This document shows, in pieces, positions 33,695-42,949 of a stretch of DNA of 64,000 nucleotides. Numbering within the stretch: the stretch's first letter is position 1; the number at the start of each line of letters is the position of its first letter. The stretch is from DATDEW01 sp046590205. Lineage in GTDB: Bacteria; Bacteroidota; Ignavibacteria; Palsa-1295. The notes beneath the pieces were generated by a model that was given only the letters and a program-made list of their open reading frames with translations, ran no database searches and was not told the origin of the DNA. The DNA is taken from assembly GCA_046590205.1 (NCBI GenBank), contig JBKJTT010000007.1:1-64000 (forward strand), read 5' to 3'. The position numbers and the translations under genes were made by a program.

Positions 33695-35803
33695 ATGCTA
33701 ACTACAAAAAATTGCGCCATTTTTACATTGCTTCTTGTAATAGCGCTTTTATTTCCACAACTTGTTTATTCCCAATGGGTTTCGGATTCGACAACGAACC
33801 TTGCTGTTTGTCGAGCTACCGGAAATCAACAACAACCTAAGATCTGCACTGACGAAGATAATGGAGCAATTATCGTGTGGCAGGATTATCGTTCAGCGCA
33901 ACGATATGATGTTTATGTGCAAAAAATTGATAAAAATGGAAATCGAGTTTGGCAAGAGAATGGAATTTTGTTAAGCAATGGTGTAAATAAAGCTGTAAAT
34001 CCTATCATTTGTTCTGATCGTGCTGGTGGAGCGTACGTTGTTTGGGAAGATTCAAGAACGACAGTCAATGGCATTGATCTCTATGGACAACATATTTCAG
34101 CAAACGGCACAAAGCTCTATGCTAACGGCGGCGCTGCTGTATGTGCCTCGAATGGTGATCAGGTAAAAGCAACAATTTGTGCCAGCGGAGATGGGATGGC
34201 TTATGTTGCATGGGAAGATAACAGAACTGCAATCGCTCAAACATCACGCCCTGATATCTACATGAATTACATGGGTTCTAACGGTGTATCATGGGGGAAC
34301 GCAGGGGCAGCAAAAATTACAACGGCACTTCGACAAAATGAACCGTGCCTCGTTGAAGACGGAAGTAATGGTTGTTTCATGGCTTGGGAATCAAGTGCGG
34401 GTGGTCCGCCAAATGGTATTTTCGCTACAAGGGTAAGTTCTGCAGGTACAGTCTTATGGGGAGCAACCAATCTTGGTGTTATCATCCATCGTGGTGATTT
34501 CAATACAAAAAATTCACGCTACCCGAAGGTAAGCAGAGATGGTTCAGAGTTTATCCTTGCATGGGAAGAAGCCCAAGTAAACTTTACTACACATGGATAT
34601 GATGTAGTTGCTCAGCGCATCAGGAGTGACTCTACAAAAAAATGGTTCTCAGCTGTTAACCTAACACCACAAACCCCTGGTGACCAGGTGGAAGTCGTCC
34701 CATTTACCGATAACGCAGGTGGAGCTCTTGTAGCATATACAAATTTTTTCGGTAGCAAGGACATTGCTGTTACACGTGTAAAGGCAGACGGTGCAACGAT
34801 AACACCACAACCAAACACCTCATATGCTGTCTGTAATTTAGCAAATGATCAATATAAACCTGTCGGTGTAAAAACTGAAAACGGCATATTACTCGCATGG
34901 AATGATGACCGAATTGGTGGATCAAATATGAAGACTTATGCCAACAAAGTTGATACGCTGCCGCAGCGCCTTTTCTTCCCTGCCGGCTCTTCAAATCTAT
35001 CAAGATGGGGGCTCCCTATTTCCGTTGGAACCGGTGTAAAAGACCAAGTAGCAATCGCTCCCCGCTCAAACGGTGCTATCATCACATGGCGTGACACAAG
35101 AAATTCATCAACAACTGCTCAAGATATTTATTGCCAACTTCTTTTCTTCAACGGGACTCTCCCTATCGAGCTTGCATCATTCAACCTCAAAGCTCTTTCG
35201 CAAGGTGCTGTGCGTCTTGACTGGAAGACGGCAATGGAAAAAGATAATGCCGGCTTCGAGATTGAGCGACGCAACATCTCCGACCCTCATTCTACAAATT
35301 CATTCGATGTCGTTGCAAGCTATAACCAGTTCGGCTCACTCAAGGGGCTTGCCAATTCCAACCATGAACGTAACTACAGCTTCGTTGATGTGCCAAGTGC
35401 GGCAGGGACGTATGAGTATCGCTTAGTTGACGTATCTCTTGATGGCGAGAGGACTCTCCATCGGATAAAGCAGGTTGAAGTTGGAAATGTTTCAGAGTCA
35501 AACTCATGGAACGTGGAGCAAAACTTCCCGAATCCCTTCAGCGATGGGACCAACATCTACTTCGATATGCCACAAGCTGCTATCGTTGAACTTCAGGTCT
35601 ATGATGCTCTCGGAAGAAACTATACGTTACCGACAGTCAATCAACTTCTCCAGAAAGGACCTCATACAATTACCGTTCGTTCTTCAGAACTCGAAGGACC
35701 AAGCGGTACCTACTACTACATGCTGACCGCCCGTAATAGCGAAACAGGTGAAGTTATCTGGAAGATGCCGAAGGCAGGAATGATGGTGAAAATTACGAAT
35801 TGA
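33695..35803 (+). CDS. T9SS-secreted protein with propeller-like repeats
   Basis: A 702-residue secreted protein. ATG 33695 (MLTTKNCAIFTLLLVIALLF..., cleavage near VYSQ) is preferred over 33650. At least seven repeats of about 50-60 residues follow, each with an A-W-x-D/E-x-R core: IIVWQDYRSA, YVVWEDSRTT, YVAWEDNRTA, ILAWEEAQ, LLAWNDDRIG, IITWRDTRNS. They look like beta-propeller blades. A fibronectin-like module precedes the C-terminal sorting domain (VEQNFPNPFSDGTNIYFDMP), so the protein should be exported by the type IX system and attached to or released from the surface. The ligand is unknown. Confidence 0.88.
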   Translation: MLTTKNCAIFTLLLVIALLFPQLVYSQWVSDSTTNLAVCRATGNQQQPKICTDEDNGAIIVWQDYRSAQRYDVYVQKIDKNGNRVWQENGILLSNGVNKAVNPIICSDRAGGAYVVWEDSRTTVNGIDLYGQHISANGTKLYANGGAAVCASNGDQVKATICASGDGMAYVAWEDNRTAIAQTSRPDIYMNYMGSNGVSWGNAGAAKITTALRQNEPCLVEDGSNGCFMAWESSAGGPPNGIFATRVSSAGTVLWGATNLGVIIHRGDFNTKNSRYPKVSRDGSEFILAWEEAQVNFTTHGYDVVAQRIRSDSTKKWFSAVNLTPQTPGDQVEVVPFTDNAGGALVAYTNFFGSKDIAVTRVKADGATITPQPNTSYAVCNLANDQYKPVGVKTENGILLAWNDDRIGGSNMKTYANKVDTLPQRLFFPAGSSNLSRWGLPISVGTGVKDQVAIAPRSNGAIITWRDTRNSSTTAQDIYCQLLFFNGTLPIELASFNLKALSQGAVRLDWKTAMEKDNAGFEIERRNISDPHSTNSFDVVASYNQFGSLKGLANSNHERNYSFVDVPSAAGTYEYRLVDVSLDGERTLHRIKQVEVGNVSESNSWNVEQNFPNPFSDGTNIYFDMPQAAIVELQVYDALGRNYTLPTVNQLLQKGPHTITVRSSELEGPSGTYYYMLTARNSETGEVIWKMPKAGMMVKITN

Positions 35804-35827
35804 TGATTACGCATTACGATTTTTTCC

Positions 35828-35857
35828 AAAGCCCTTTGAGTAATCAAAGGGCTTTTT
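35828..35857. terminator. Bidirectional terminator between the T9SS gene and sucC
   Basis: AAAGCCCTTTGA (35828-35839) and TCAAAGGGCTTT (35844-35855) form a perfect 12-bp stem with a GTAA loop and a T-run on the plus strand. It separates the convergent genes. Confidence 0.92.
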
Positions 35858-35871
35858 CATTCGTAATTGGT

Positions 35872-37035
35872 TTACGCTGCTAATGCTTGCGTTACTTTCT
35901 GCGCTGCGTCCTTTAAGCCACGAGCTACGAGGAAGTTTAGACCACTCTTCTCAAGTATCTCGCCTGCCTCGATAGCATTCGTGCCTTCTAAGCGGACTAC
36001 GATTGGGACGTGTGGCTTGACAAGCTTCGATGCCTCAACTACGCCTGTAGCGACTCTATCGCAACGGACGATACCGCCGAAGATGTTAATGAGTATTGCT
36101 TTCACGTTCGGGTCAGAAAGGATGATGCGGAAGCCATTAGCAACCGTCTCGGCATTTGCTCCGCCGCCGACATCAAGGAAGTTCGCCGGCTCACCGCCTG
36201 CAAGTTTGATGATATCCATCGTCGCCATTGCAAGACCTGCGCCATTGACCATACAACCGACATTACCGTCAAGCTTGATATAGTTGAGGTTTGACTTTGA
36301 TGCTTCGATCTCAAGCGGATCTTCCTCATCGAGGTCGCGAAGCTCTGCATATTCAGGGTGACGGAAGAGTGCATTATCATCGAAGTTCACTTTCGCATCG
36401 AGGGCTATCATCTGCTGTTCTTTTGTCAAAACGAGCGGATTAATTTCAAACATCGAAGAATCACTTTCTTCATATGCCTTGTAAAGCGCCTTCAAAAACT
36501 TTTGGCACTGCTTGAATGCCTCACCCTTCAAACCAAGTGCAAAGGCAAGCTGACGTGTCTGATAATCGCGAAGACCGACTGAAGGATTAACGTGAACCTT
36601 CACGATCTTCTCCGGCGTCTCTTCGGCTACCTTCTCGATCTCCATACCGCCTTCGGTCGAGACCATGATGACGTTCGTGCCGGTAGCTCTATCAAGGAGG
36701 ATACCTGCGTAAAACTCTTTTTCGATATTGACGCCCTGCTCAACTAAGAGGCGTTTTACGAAACGGCCTTCCGGACCGGTCTGATGCGTGACGAGCGTCA
36801 TCCCGAGGATTGCCGAAGCGTGTGTCTTGACATCGTCAAGGTTCTTCGCTATCTTCACTCCGCCGCCTTTGCCGCGACCGCCGGCATGAATCTGTGCCTT
36901 CACGACAGCTATCTCCGTCGGGAGCTTCTTTGCTGCCTCGACTGCCTCATCAACACCATAAGCTACATGACCTATCGGTGTCGGCACACCATATTTCTTT
37001 AATATATCTTTTCCCTGATGCTCGTGGATTTTCAT
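35872..37035 (-). CDS. sucC: Succinate-CoA ligase, beta subunit
   Basis: A 387-residue ATP-grasp subunit of succinyl-CoA synthetase (TCA cycle, substrate-level phosphorylation). It has MKIHEHQGKDILKKYGVPTP at the N-terminus, VKAQIHAGGRGKGGGVKIA in the nucleotide-binding region, FEINPLVLT and the C-terminal CoA-ligase block NIFGGIVRCDRVATGVVEA. sucD is not adjacent and lies outside the window. A -7 element TATTTTTG is present 33 bp upstream of the start. Confidence 0.96.
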   Translation of the reverse strand: MKIHEHQGKDILKKYGVPTPIGHVAYGVDEAVEAAKKLPTEIAVVKAQIHAGGRGKGGGVKIAKNLDDVKTHASAILGMTLVTHQTGPEGRFVKRLLVEQGVNIEKEFYAGILLDRATGTNVIMVSTEGGMEIEKVAEETPEKIVKVHVNPSVGLRDYQTRQLAFALGLKGEAFKQCQKFLKALYKAYEESDSSMFEINPLVLTKEQQMIALDAKVNFDDNALFRHPEYAELRDLDEEDPLEIEASKSNLNYIKLDGNVGCMVNGAGLAMATMDIIKLAGGEPANFLDVGGGANAETVANGFRIILSDPNVKAILINIFGGIVRCDRVATGVVEASKLVKPHVPIVVRLEGTNAIEAGEILEKSGLNFLVARGLKDAAQKVTQALAA

Positions 37036-37067
37036 TGTATAACGTATATCATTTGTATTAAGGACTG

Positions 37068-37075
37068 CAAAAATA
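37068..37075 (-). promoter_or_regulatory. -7 element of sucC
   Basis: The minus-strand TATTTTTG matches TANNTTTG and lies 32 bases upstream of ATG 37035. No TTTG is found at the expected -33 spacing. Confidence 0.45.
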
Positions 37076-37154
37076 CGAAGTTTAACCCCCTCTTTCCGTT
37101 ATTTCCGTGCGTACCCATACGGAAAGCTATGATGATGCAGTTTGGAAACCTGCG

Positions 37155-38753
37155 TTACTGCATTAACTCGAGCTGGCGTTTTATTTCGCTTACTTTGTTT
37201 GAGAACTGGCTGTCGTGACGCATGTCGTCAACGACGGTCTGTTGGGCGTGGATGACGGTTGAGTGATCGCGTCCGCCGAAATGTAAGCCGATCGTATTGA
37301 GCGTGCTCGGCGTAAGCTCTTTACAGAGATACATCGCAACCTGACGTGCTTGCACAACTTCCTGCTTACGTGTCTTGGCGCGAAGAAGTTCTTCTTCTAT
37401 GCCAAAGCTCTTTGCTACAAGTTTCTGAATAGTCTCGATAGAAAGTGTCGGCGCGGAGCGTCGTGCAACTTTGCGAAGTACATCACGCGCTATCTCGATA
37501 GAAGGTTCTTTGCCTTCGAGTGAGATGGTCGCTTCTAAGGAGATAAGGCAGCCCTCAAGTTCGCGGATATTCGTCGTTACGTTCGAAGCGATGAACTCCA
37601 ACACCTCTTCGGAAATATCAAATCCGTCGCGGACCGCTTTCAGACGTAAGATGGCCATACGAGTCTCGAGGTCAGGTGCGCCGATATCAACTGTCAGTCC
37701 CCATTGCAAACGATTCAAGAGGCGGTCGTCAATATCTTTAAGTTCTTTTGGTGGGCGGTCACAGGTCAGGATGATCTGCTTACCGTTCTCGCGAAGTTCG
37801 TTGAACGCGTGGAAGAAGCTATCCTGCGTACGCTCTTTACCTGCGAAGAACTGCACATCATCAATGATGAGCATATCCATCGAGCGGTAGTAGTTATTGA
37901 AGTCGCTCATCTTATCTGCCTGCACGGCATCGACGAACTCCTTGGTAAAGCGCTCGCTTGAGGTATAGTGGACGCGAAGATCAGGATATTTTTCAAGCGC
38001 GGCATTCCCGACCGCCTGCACTAAGTGCGTCTTACCAAGCCCTACGTTGCCGTAGGCAACAAGCGGATTGTAGCGTGTACCGCCGGGATTATTTGCAACA
38101 GCCATCGCCGCCGCAGATGCAAGCTTGTTTGATTCGCCGCGAATAAACGTATCGAACGTGTAGCTCGGGTTGATGTTCGGGTCGAATGGCGGCTTCGGTG
38201 TTATCTTGCCGTTATTAGCCGGTCTGTTCTCGCGGTACACAGCTAAGGGCTGTTCTACGCGGTTTCTTGGCTCGGGTGAGGGGGCAGTAAGCACTTGCGT
38301 TACGGGTGCGGATGCGGGGATGAGCGTTGTCTCAAGTCCTTCGATGTCATCAGCATGTTCAAAGCCAAACGATGCGGACTGGCCGAGCAATTCCTGAAGC
38401 GCATTCTCGATAAGCTCCTGGTAATGCTGGAGTATCCATTCGGAGATGAACGTACTCGGCGCGATGAGCATGAGCTTCGTACCTTCAAGCGACTTCGCCG
38501 TGACAGGTCCGAACCATGTCGTGTAGCTTTGCGCAGAGATTGCCGATTTTATGCGTTCGCCGATGCGCTCCCATAAAATAACAGCTGCGGCAGAAAGCTC
38601 GCCGGCGACAATCGCCTCGTTTGCGTCTTTCTGTTTCTCTGTAAGTACTCCGCCTGTTGCTACTGACATATCAAAAATCGTATCTACGGTTACCTGTTCA
38701 TTTCCGATGGTTTCTTCGGATAGCACAGGCGAAAATGCCTCAATCGTTTTCAA
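37155..38753 (-). CDS. dnaA: Chromosomal replication initiator DnaA
   Basis: A 532-residue DnaA. Domain I (about 57-125) begins AAAVILWERIGERIKSAIS. A flexible domain II is followed by the AAA+ domain with Walker A GNVGLGKTH (235-243) and Walker B MLIIDDVQF, and by domain IV with the DNA-binding signature HFGGRDHSTVIHAQ. The first ~55 residues are an extension not usual in DnaA; in-frame Met28-29 region starts are an alternative. The gene lies beside a region with perfect DnaA boxes (38754-39023), the usual place for oriC or for dnaA autoregulation. Confidence 0.97.
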   Translation of the reverse strand: MKTIEAFSPVLSEETIGNEQVTVDTIFDMSVATGGVLTEKQKDANEAIVAGELSAAAVILWERIGERIKSAISAQSYTTWFGPVTAKSLEGTKLMLIAPSTFISEWILQHYQELIENALQELLGQSASFGFEHADDIEGLETTLIPASAPVTQVLTAPSPEPRNRVEQPLAVYRENRPANNGKITPKPPFDPNINPSYTFDTFIRGESNKLASAAAMAVANNPGGTRYNPLVAYGNVGLGKTHLVQAVGNAALEKYPDLRVHYTSSERFTKEFVDAVQADKMSDFNNYYRSMDMLIIDDVQFFAGKERTQDSFFHAFNELRENGKQIILTCDRPPKELKDIDDRLLNRLQWGLTVDIGAPDLETRMAILRLKAVRDGFDISEEVLEFIASNVTTNIRELEGCLISLEATISLEGKEPSIEIARDVLRKVARRSAPTLSIETIQKLVAKSFGIEEELLRAKTRKQEVVQARQVAMYLCKELTPSTLNTIGLHFGGRDHSTVIHAQQTVVDDMRHDSQFSNKVSEIKRQLELMQ

Positions 38754-39023
38754 TGATAATCGTTTTCTATGATAATCGTTTCCGTGAAGTTGACTGGTTA
38801 CTTTCTATTTGCCCCGAACTGCCGTTATCAACAATGCCTCTTCGTGGCGGGTACAATGGCTTTCTTTTTCATAACTACCTCTGGTGAGAGAATTACTCAC
38901 ACTTGACTACCTTATTTCATCGACAACCCAAAACTTATCCACAATGTATTCACACAAATATAAGATTTGTACTACTACTATTTTACGAAATTTTTTGTGT
39001 GGATAATCAAAAAACAGAATTTT
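38754..39023. other. Candidate chromosomal origin (oriC) / dnaA control region
   Basis: This 270-bp gap between dnaA and anmK holds two perfect DnaA boxes facing each other: TTATCCACA on the plus strand (38935-38943) and on the minus strand (38998-39006). An 8-of-9 match, GTATTCACA (38946-38954), lies in tandem with the first. About 17 bp further comes TACTACTACTA (38970-38980), a CTA repeat like the DnaA-trio of the B. subtilis unwinding region, followed by AT-rich sequence. No other stretch I read in the window has this box density. The function is inferred from composition and position. Confidence 0.7.
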
Positions 39024-40163
39024 TTATTTTGCTTTTGCTAAACTGCCCAGCGGTATTTTTTTTCTTGCGCCTGTTGTCGAAGGCAGGTGGATGATGGTAT
39101 CATTAAGAAATGCTTTAGCGAACCATGCAAATGCAAGTGCTTCTTTGGATTGGGATGGTATCCCAAGTTCATCTGATGTCTTGATAACTGCTTTGCCCAG
39201 TGCGCTCTGCAGTCGCTCCATTAGGTATCCGTTGCGTGTGCCGCCGCCGGATGCGATGAGTTCAATCTCTTCGTCTGGTGTGCATTGCGTAGCTGCAAGT
39301 ACTATCGTCCGCACGGTAAGCTCTGTCGCTGTTGCAATTGCATCTTCAGGAGCAAAACCATCTTCTCGAATTTTATGCAAGAACATGTCAAGCAGTTCTT
39401 TCCCGAAAAGCTCCCTGCCTGTTGATTTCGGCGGAGCTTGTAAAAAATATTCATGCATTAAGAGAGCAGATAAAAATTGCTCATCTACTTTGCCGCTTCG
39501 AGCAATGGCACCGTCTTTATCGAACGGAGTTTGGAAATAAAGTGACGAGAGCGCATCAATAATCATATTTCCCGGACCAGTATCAAAAGCGATCGGCTCA
39601 CCTCTAACAGGAAGATAGGTTATGTTCGCAATGCCGCCTATATTGAGAATGATGCGGTCATTGTCTGCCGAGTGAAAAAATGCTCGGTCAAACATCGGCA
39701 CAAGCGGAGCGCCTTCCCCACCAAGCGCAACATCAGCGCTACGGAAATCATATACGACATCAATACCTGCTAATGCCGCAAGCGCAGCACCGGAGCCAAG
39801 TTGGAATGTTGCTCCGACAGGCGGATGCTCTACAAAAAGTGAAGCAGATTTTGGTAAGTGCCGAATCGTTTGCCCGTGCAAACCGATTGCACGAATATCA
39901 TCTCTCTTTATCTTTGCTTGGGTGAGTGCATCATTAACAGATGATGTATATACTTCTGCAAGAAGGAAATGTGTACGAACGAGTTCATCAATATCAACAA
40001 GCCGATCGGTTGCAAGCTTCATGAGTAGCTCACCAAGCGCAGGAGGTATGGGTGATTCATGGTGATGAACTACCTTTGGAAAATCTGCAAGATCGGCAAT
40101 GACGGTATCTATACCATCAATGCTGGTACCTGTCATAATGCCGATATAGAGTTCGCTCGGCAT
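39024..40163 (-). CDS. anmK: Anhydro-N-acetylmuramic acid kinase
   Basis: A 379-residue sugar kinase that recycles 1,6-anhydro-MurNAc from cell-wall turnover to MurNAc-6-phosphate. Motifs are GIMTGTSIDGIDTV (ATP loop), ILNIGGIANITYLP, FDTGPGNMIID and a C-terminal ELIASGGGTRN. It starts 2 bp after the stop of a small membrane-protein gene, and the operon begins with photolyase. The 3' end borders the oriC candidate. Confidence 0.95.
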   Translation of the reverse strand: MPSELYIGIMTGTSIDGIDTVIADLADFPKVVHHHESPIPPALGELLMKLATDRLVDIDELVRTHFLLAEVYTSSVNDALTQAKIKRDDIRAIGLHGQTIRHLPKSASLFVEHPPVGATFQLGSGAALAALAGIDVVYDFRSADVALGGEGAPLVPMFDRAFFHSADNDRIILNIGGIANITYLPVRGEPIAFDTGPGNMIIDALSSLYFQTPFDKDGAIARSGKVDEQFLSALLMHEYFLQAPPKSTGRELFGKELLDMFLHKIREDGFAPEDAIATATELTVRTIVLAATQCTPDEEIELIASGGGTRNGYLMERLQSALGKAVIKTSDELGIPSQSKEALAFAWFAKAFLNDTIIHLPSTTGARKKIPLGSLAKAK

Positions 40164-40165
40164 CG

Positions 40166-40378
40166 CTACTTTTTTGGAGCTGTGATAACGGAGTCCTTCG
40201 TCGGTCTTTCCGATGTAGCGTCTTTATGTGTTGCTTGAACAATCACATAGTAGAGCAGTGCACACACAATAAAAGCACCGATACGCACAACGATAGAATC
40301 GCCTTTGATAAGTGATTGTATAAGAGGTGGTTTATCCTCTCTGTCATAGCCGCCATATCGTTTGCGAAAAAGAGTCAT
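40166..40378 (-). CDS. Small membrane protein, 70 residues
   Basis: A short protein with a basic N-terminus (MTLFRKRYGGYDRED), one membrane helix (about 33-49, IGAFIVCALLYYVIVQA) and a polar Lys/Thr tail. No family is recognised. Its start overlaps the stop of the preceding small gene by one base, and anmK begins 2 bp after it, so the four genes photolyase-72aa-70aa-anmK form one unit. Confidence 0.65.
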   Translation of the reverse strand: MTLFRKRYGGYDREDKPPLIQSLIKGDSIVVRIGAFIVCALLYYVIVQATHKDATSERPTKDSVITAPKK

Positions 40379-40596
40379 TACTTTTTAATCACTGATCCAA
40401 CAATAAGAATACACCCGATACCTGCAACAATTGCAATAGAACGATACACCCACACCCACGTTGTAACCGAACTTGCTTTATCGCCGAGCGCAAGCGAATG
40501 CTGGTGGTAATACGTGCTCTCGATGTATGTGAAGATACATATTCCAAGGAGTATGAGTGCAAGTACGATGCGCGGTATGATTGATTGCAATATCAA
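40378..40596 (-). CDS. Small membrane protein, 72 residues
   Basis: Two predicted membrane helices (about 8-25 and 50-70) joined by a polar loop (ESTYYHQHSLALGDKASS). No family is recognised. It overlaps the photolyase stop by 4 bp and the following small gene by one base. The tight coupling shows it is real and co-expressed. Confidence 0.65.
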   Translation of the reverse strand: MILQSIIPRIVLALILLGICIFTYIESTYYHQHSLALGDKASSVTTWVWVYRSIAIVAGIGCILIVGSVIKK

Positions 40597-42029
40597 CGTA
40601 GATCTTTCACAGCTTCAAACATCATTTTTGCCTTTTCGCGTTGCACGTAATGGTCAACTATCGGAAACGGGTAGTCCTTTCCAAGTTCTACCCCGTATGA
40701 TGCAAGCTCAAGCGGGGATAGAAGATGCGGCTCATGTGTCCATTTTGCAGGGATGTTCTGTAGCTCTGACACGAATCGCTTAATGTACTCGCCATCAGGG
40801 TCGAACTTCTTTGATTGTAGATAAGGATTGAAGATGCGGTAGTATGGCTGCGCGTCGGTCCCCGTCGAAGCAGACCACTGCCAGCCTCCGTTGTTCTGTG
40901 CAATGTCGCCATCAGTAAGATACTTCATAAAATGAAGCTCTCCATGCTGCCAATTTATCAGAAGGTCTTTGGTAAGAAAACTTGCGACGATCATTCGTGC
41001 ACGGTTATGCATATATCCCGTTTCAAGGAGTTCGCGCATCGCCGCATCAACGACAGGCACTCCTGTTCTTCCCTCCTTCCATGCTTGAAGATGGGAGTCA
41101 TTCTCTTCCCACTTGATCAGAGAGTACCGCTTCTGAAATGCTTCACCTTCAACGCTTGGAAATGACTGCAAGATATTGTAATAGAACTCACGCCAAAGCA
41201 GCTCTGATATATACGTATCTGCTCCGAGCTTTGCATCAGGGTTCTTTTCTGCGATTTCAAGTGAATCCCGGATAAGCCGACGAACGGAGATAGTACCAAA
41301 CTTCAAATGTGCCGATAGCTTCGATGTTCCTTTTGCAAGTGAAAGTCCATCACGCTTATCCTTGTAATCACCGAGGTTCGCCTTCTTCCAATCATTCCAA
41401 AGTTCTATTGTAACTTTACTTCCGCCGATTTGTAATCTGTTCGGTGAAAGATCATCCTTCGGAAGTTTTTCTATACTTGGAAGCGAATATGAAGAGAGTG
41501 AGTTTATATTGCTATATGGCTTATACGATGAAGGTGAATTCGTAAGCGCCGTTGACTCATCCGACCGTTGCCAAACATTCTTCTTGAATGGCGTATAAAC
41601 TGTGTATGGCTTTCCTTCGCCGGTTACAACCTCCCCTTTCTCAAAGAGAACATTGTCTTTGACACCGATGCAAGCTACATCAAGCTTACGTAGTTGGGAA
41701 AAAACTATCTCATCTCTTGCTCGCTCGTATCCTTCATAGTTATTATCATAGTATACATGCGTTGCATTGGTTTCTTTTATTAGCTTGACTAACGACTCAT
41801 TCGTTTTGCCGCTTCGAATAATTAGCCGTGTACCTGCATCCATGCATTGTGATTCAAGGTCGCGCAGAGACTCGATGAGAAATGCCAAGCGGTTTGTAGA
41901 GCCGAAGGTCGGACGCTCTGCATCCCATAAGTGTGCGAGGACAACCTCATCACTCTCGGCAAGAGCAAGCGCAATGGTTCTATTATCATCAAGCCGAAGG
42001 TTTCGGCGAAGCCAGACGATTGAAGTCAT
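40593..42029 (-). CDS. phrB: Deoxyribodipyrimidine photolyase / cryptochrome family
   Basis: A 478-residue flavoprotein. The N-terminal photolyase domain (SIVWLRRNLRLDDNRTIALAL) binds an antenna chromophore. The C-terminal FAD domain has LLWREFYYNILQSFP, VPVVDAAMRELLETGYMHNRARMIVASFL and GDIAQNNGGWQWSASTGTDAQPYYRIFNP. These are the class I CPD-photolyase motifs, including the Asn-Asn-Gly-Gly-Trp-Gln-Trp block for FAD and lesion contact, so light-driven repair of pyrimidine dimers is likely. It heads the operon leading to anmK. Confidence 0.93.
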   Translation of the reverse strand: MTSIVWLRRNLRLDDNRTIALALAESDEVVLAHLWDAERPTFGSTNRLAFLIESLRDLESQCMDAGTRLIIRSGKTNESLVKLIKETNATHVYYDNNYEGYERARDEIVFSQLRKLDVACIGVKDNVLFEKGEVVTGEGKPYTVYTPFKKNVWQRSDESTALTNSPSSYKPYSNINSLSSYSLPSIEKLPKDDLSPNRLQIGGSKVTIELWNDWKKANLGDYKDKRDGLSLAKGTSKLSAHLKFGTISVRRLIRDSLEIAEKNPDAKLGADTYISELLWREFYYNILQSFPSVEGEAFQKRYSLIKWEENDSHLQAWKEGRTGVPVVDAAMRELLETGYMHNRARMIVASFLTKDLLINWQHGELHFMKYLTDGDIAQNNGGWQWSASTGTDAQPYYRIFNPYLQSKKFDPDGEYIKRFVSELQNIPAKWTHEPHLLSPLELASYGVELGKDYPFPIVDHYVQREKAKMMFEAVKDLR

Positions 42030-42095
42030 AATAAAAAAAAGAAAGGGAGAGATACAAATCTCTCCCTGACTACTAACGACAATAGGTTGTAAATG

Positions 42096-42887
42096 TTACT
42101 TTGCAATAAGCTTATAGTATGAGCTTGTCATTTCACCGTCAATTACGAGACGTGCAATATACATACCGGATTCGGTTACGGATACTCTTGCTTCCTGCGA
42201 ACCCTGTGTCATCATACCGAGCGACCAGCGAGATACTTCTCTTCCGAGAGCGTCAATAACGACTACACCGACCTCCGCTTCGCGTTCAAGTGAAAATCGA
42301 AGCGTTGTTCCGTTCACATCACCCGAAAGAAATGGGTTCGGATAGTTCGATACGATACGCGAACCGCTCACTCCATACAAACGTGGCACACTTACTTTAT
42401 CTTCTTCCTGGATAAGCTGTACTGCATCAACTTTGAAGCCGGTTGAGCCGAGCTCGATTGTGAAGCTAGCCATTGTGAAGTCTTTATCAGGGACAGTGAT
42501 TACATTTACACCTTCATTCAATAAAAATGGTTCTGAAGAGTAAAGGAGTGTCTCATCAGGTGCTAACTTATTAAGAGTAAGCCGACCTGCAGAGCTATCT
42601 GTTGGGTGGTGCTTTTGACAATAAATGATAATAGTGGCACCTGGCTTTATCGAACGTATGCCAGTACCGATCTTTGACTTAAAAAGCAAAGATATATCTG
42701 CCCCGTTGCCAAATGTAGCAAACTTATCGTCACTTTCATGAAGGATAAGCTCTTGCGAAACGATACCATTTGATACGTCATAAAAAATAGAATCCGCCCA
42801 AACCGAATCAATGACTACTGCGGCTTGTGTATTCGAGCCTACACCAAGAAGCAGAAAAAACGCGAGAATACTGAGGCAAATTTTCAT
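42096..42887 (-). CDS. T9SS cargo protein, 263 residues
   Basis: A signal peptide (MKICLSILAFFLLLGVGSNTQA) is followed by a beta-sandwich-like domain of about 140 residues (SLLFKSKIGTGIRSIKPGATIIIYC...) and a C-terminal sorting domain (VSNYPNPFLSGDVNGTTLRFSL, later GREVSRWSL and ending YYKLIAK). The protein should be exported through the type IX system. The domain between signal and tag is not recognised. The gene is monocistronic or follows the HIT/liv genes only loosely. Confidence 0.85.
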   Translation of the reverse strand: MKICLSILAFFLLLGVGSNTQAAVVIDSVWADSIFYDVSNGIVSQELILHESDDKFATFGNGADISLLFKSKIGTGIRSIKPGATIIIYCQKHHPTDSSAGRLTLNKLAPDETLLYSSEPFLLNEGVNVITVPDKDFTMASFTIELGSTGFKVDAVQLIQEEDKVSVPRLYGVSGSRIVSNYPNPFLSGDVNGTTLRFSLEREAEVGVVVIDALGREVSRWSLGMMTQGSQEARVSVTESGMYIARLVIDGEMTSSYYKLIAK

Positions 42888-42949
42888 AAGCGTAATGATT
42901 ACTGTGTACTAATAGAATAACTCCGCATAGGGGGCAAAAGTTACTCTTC

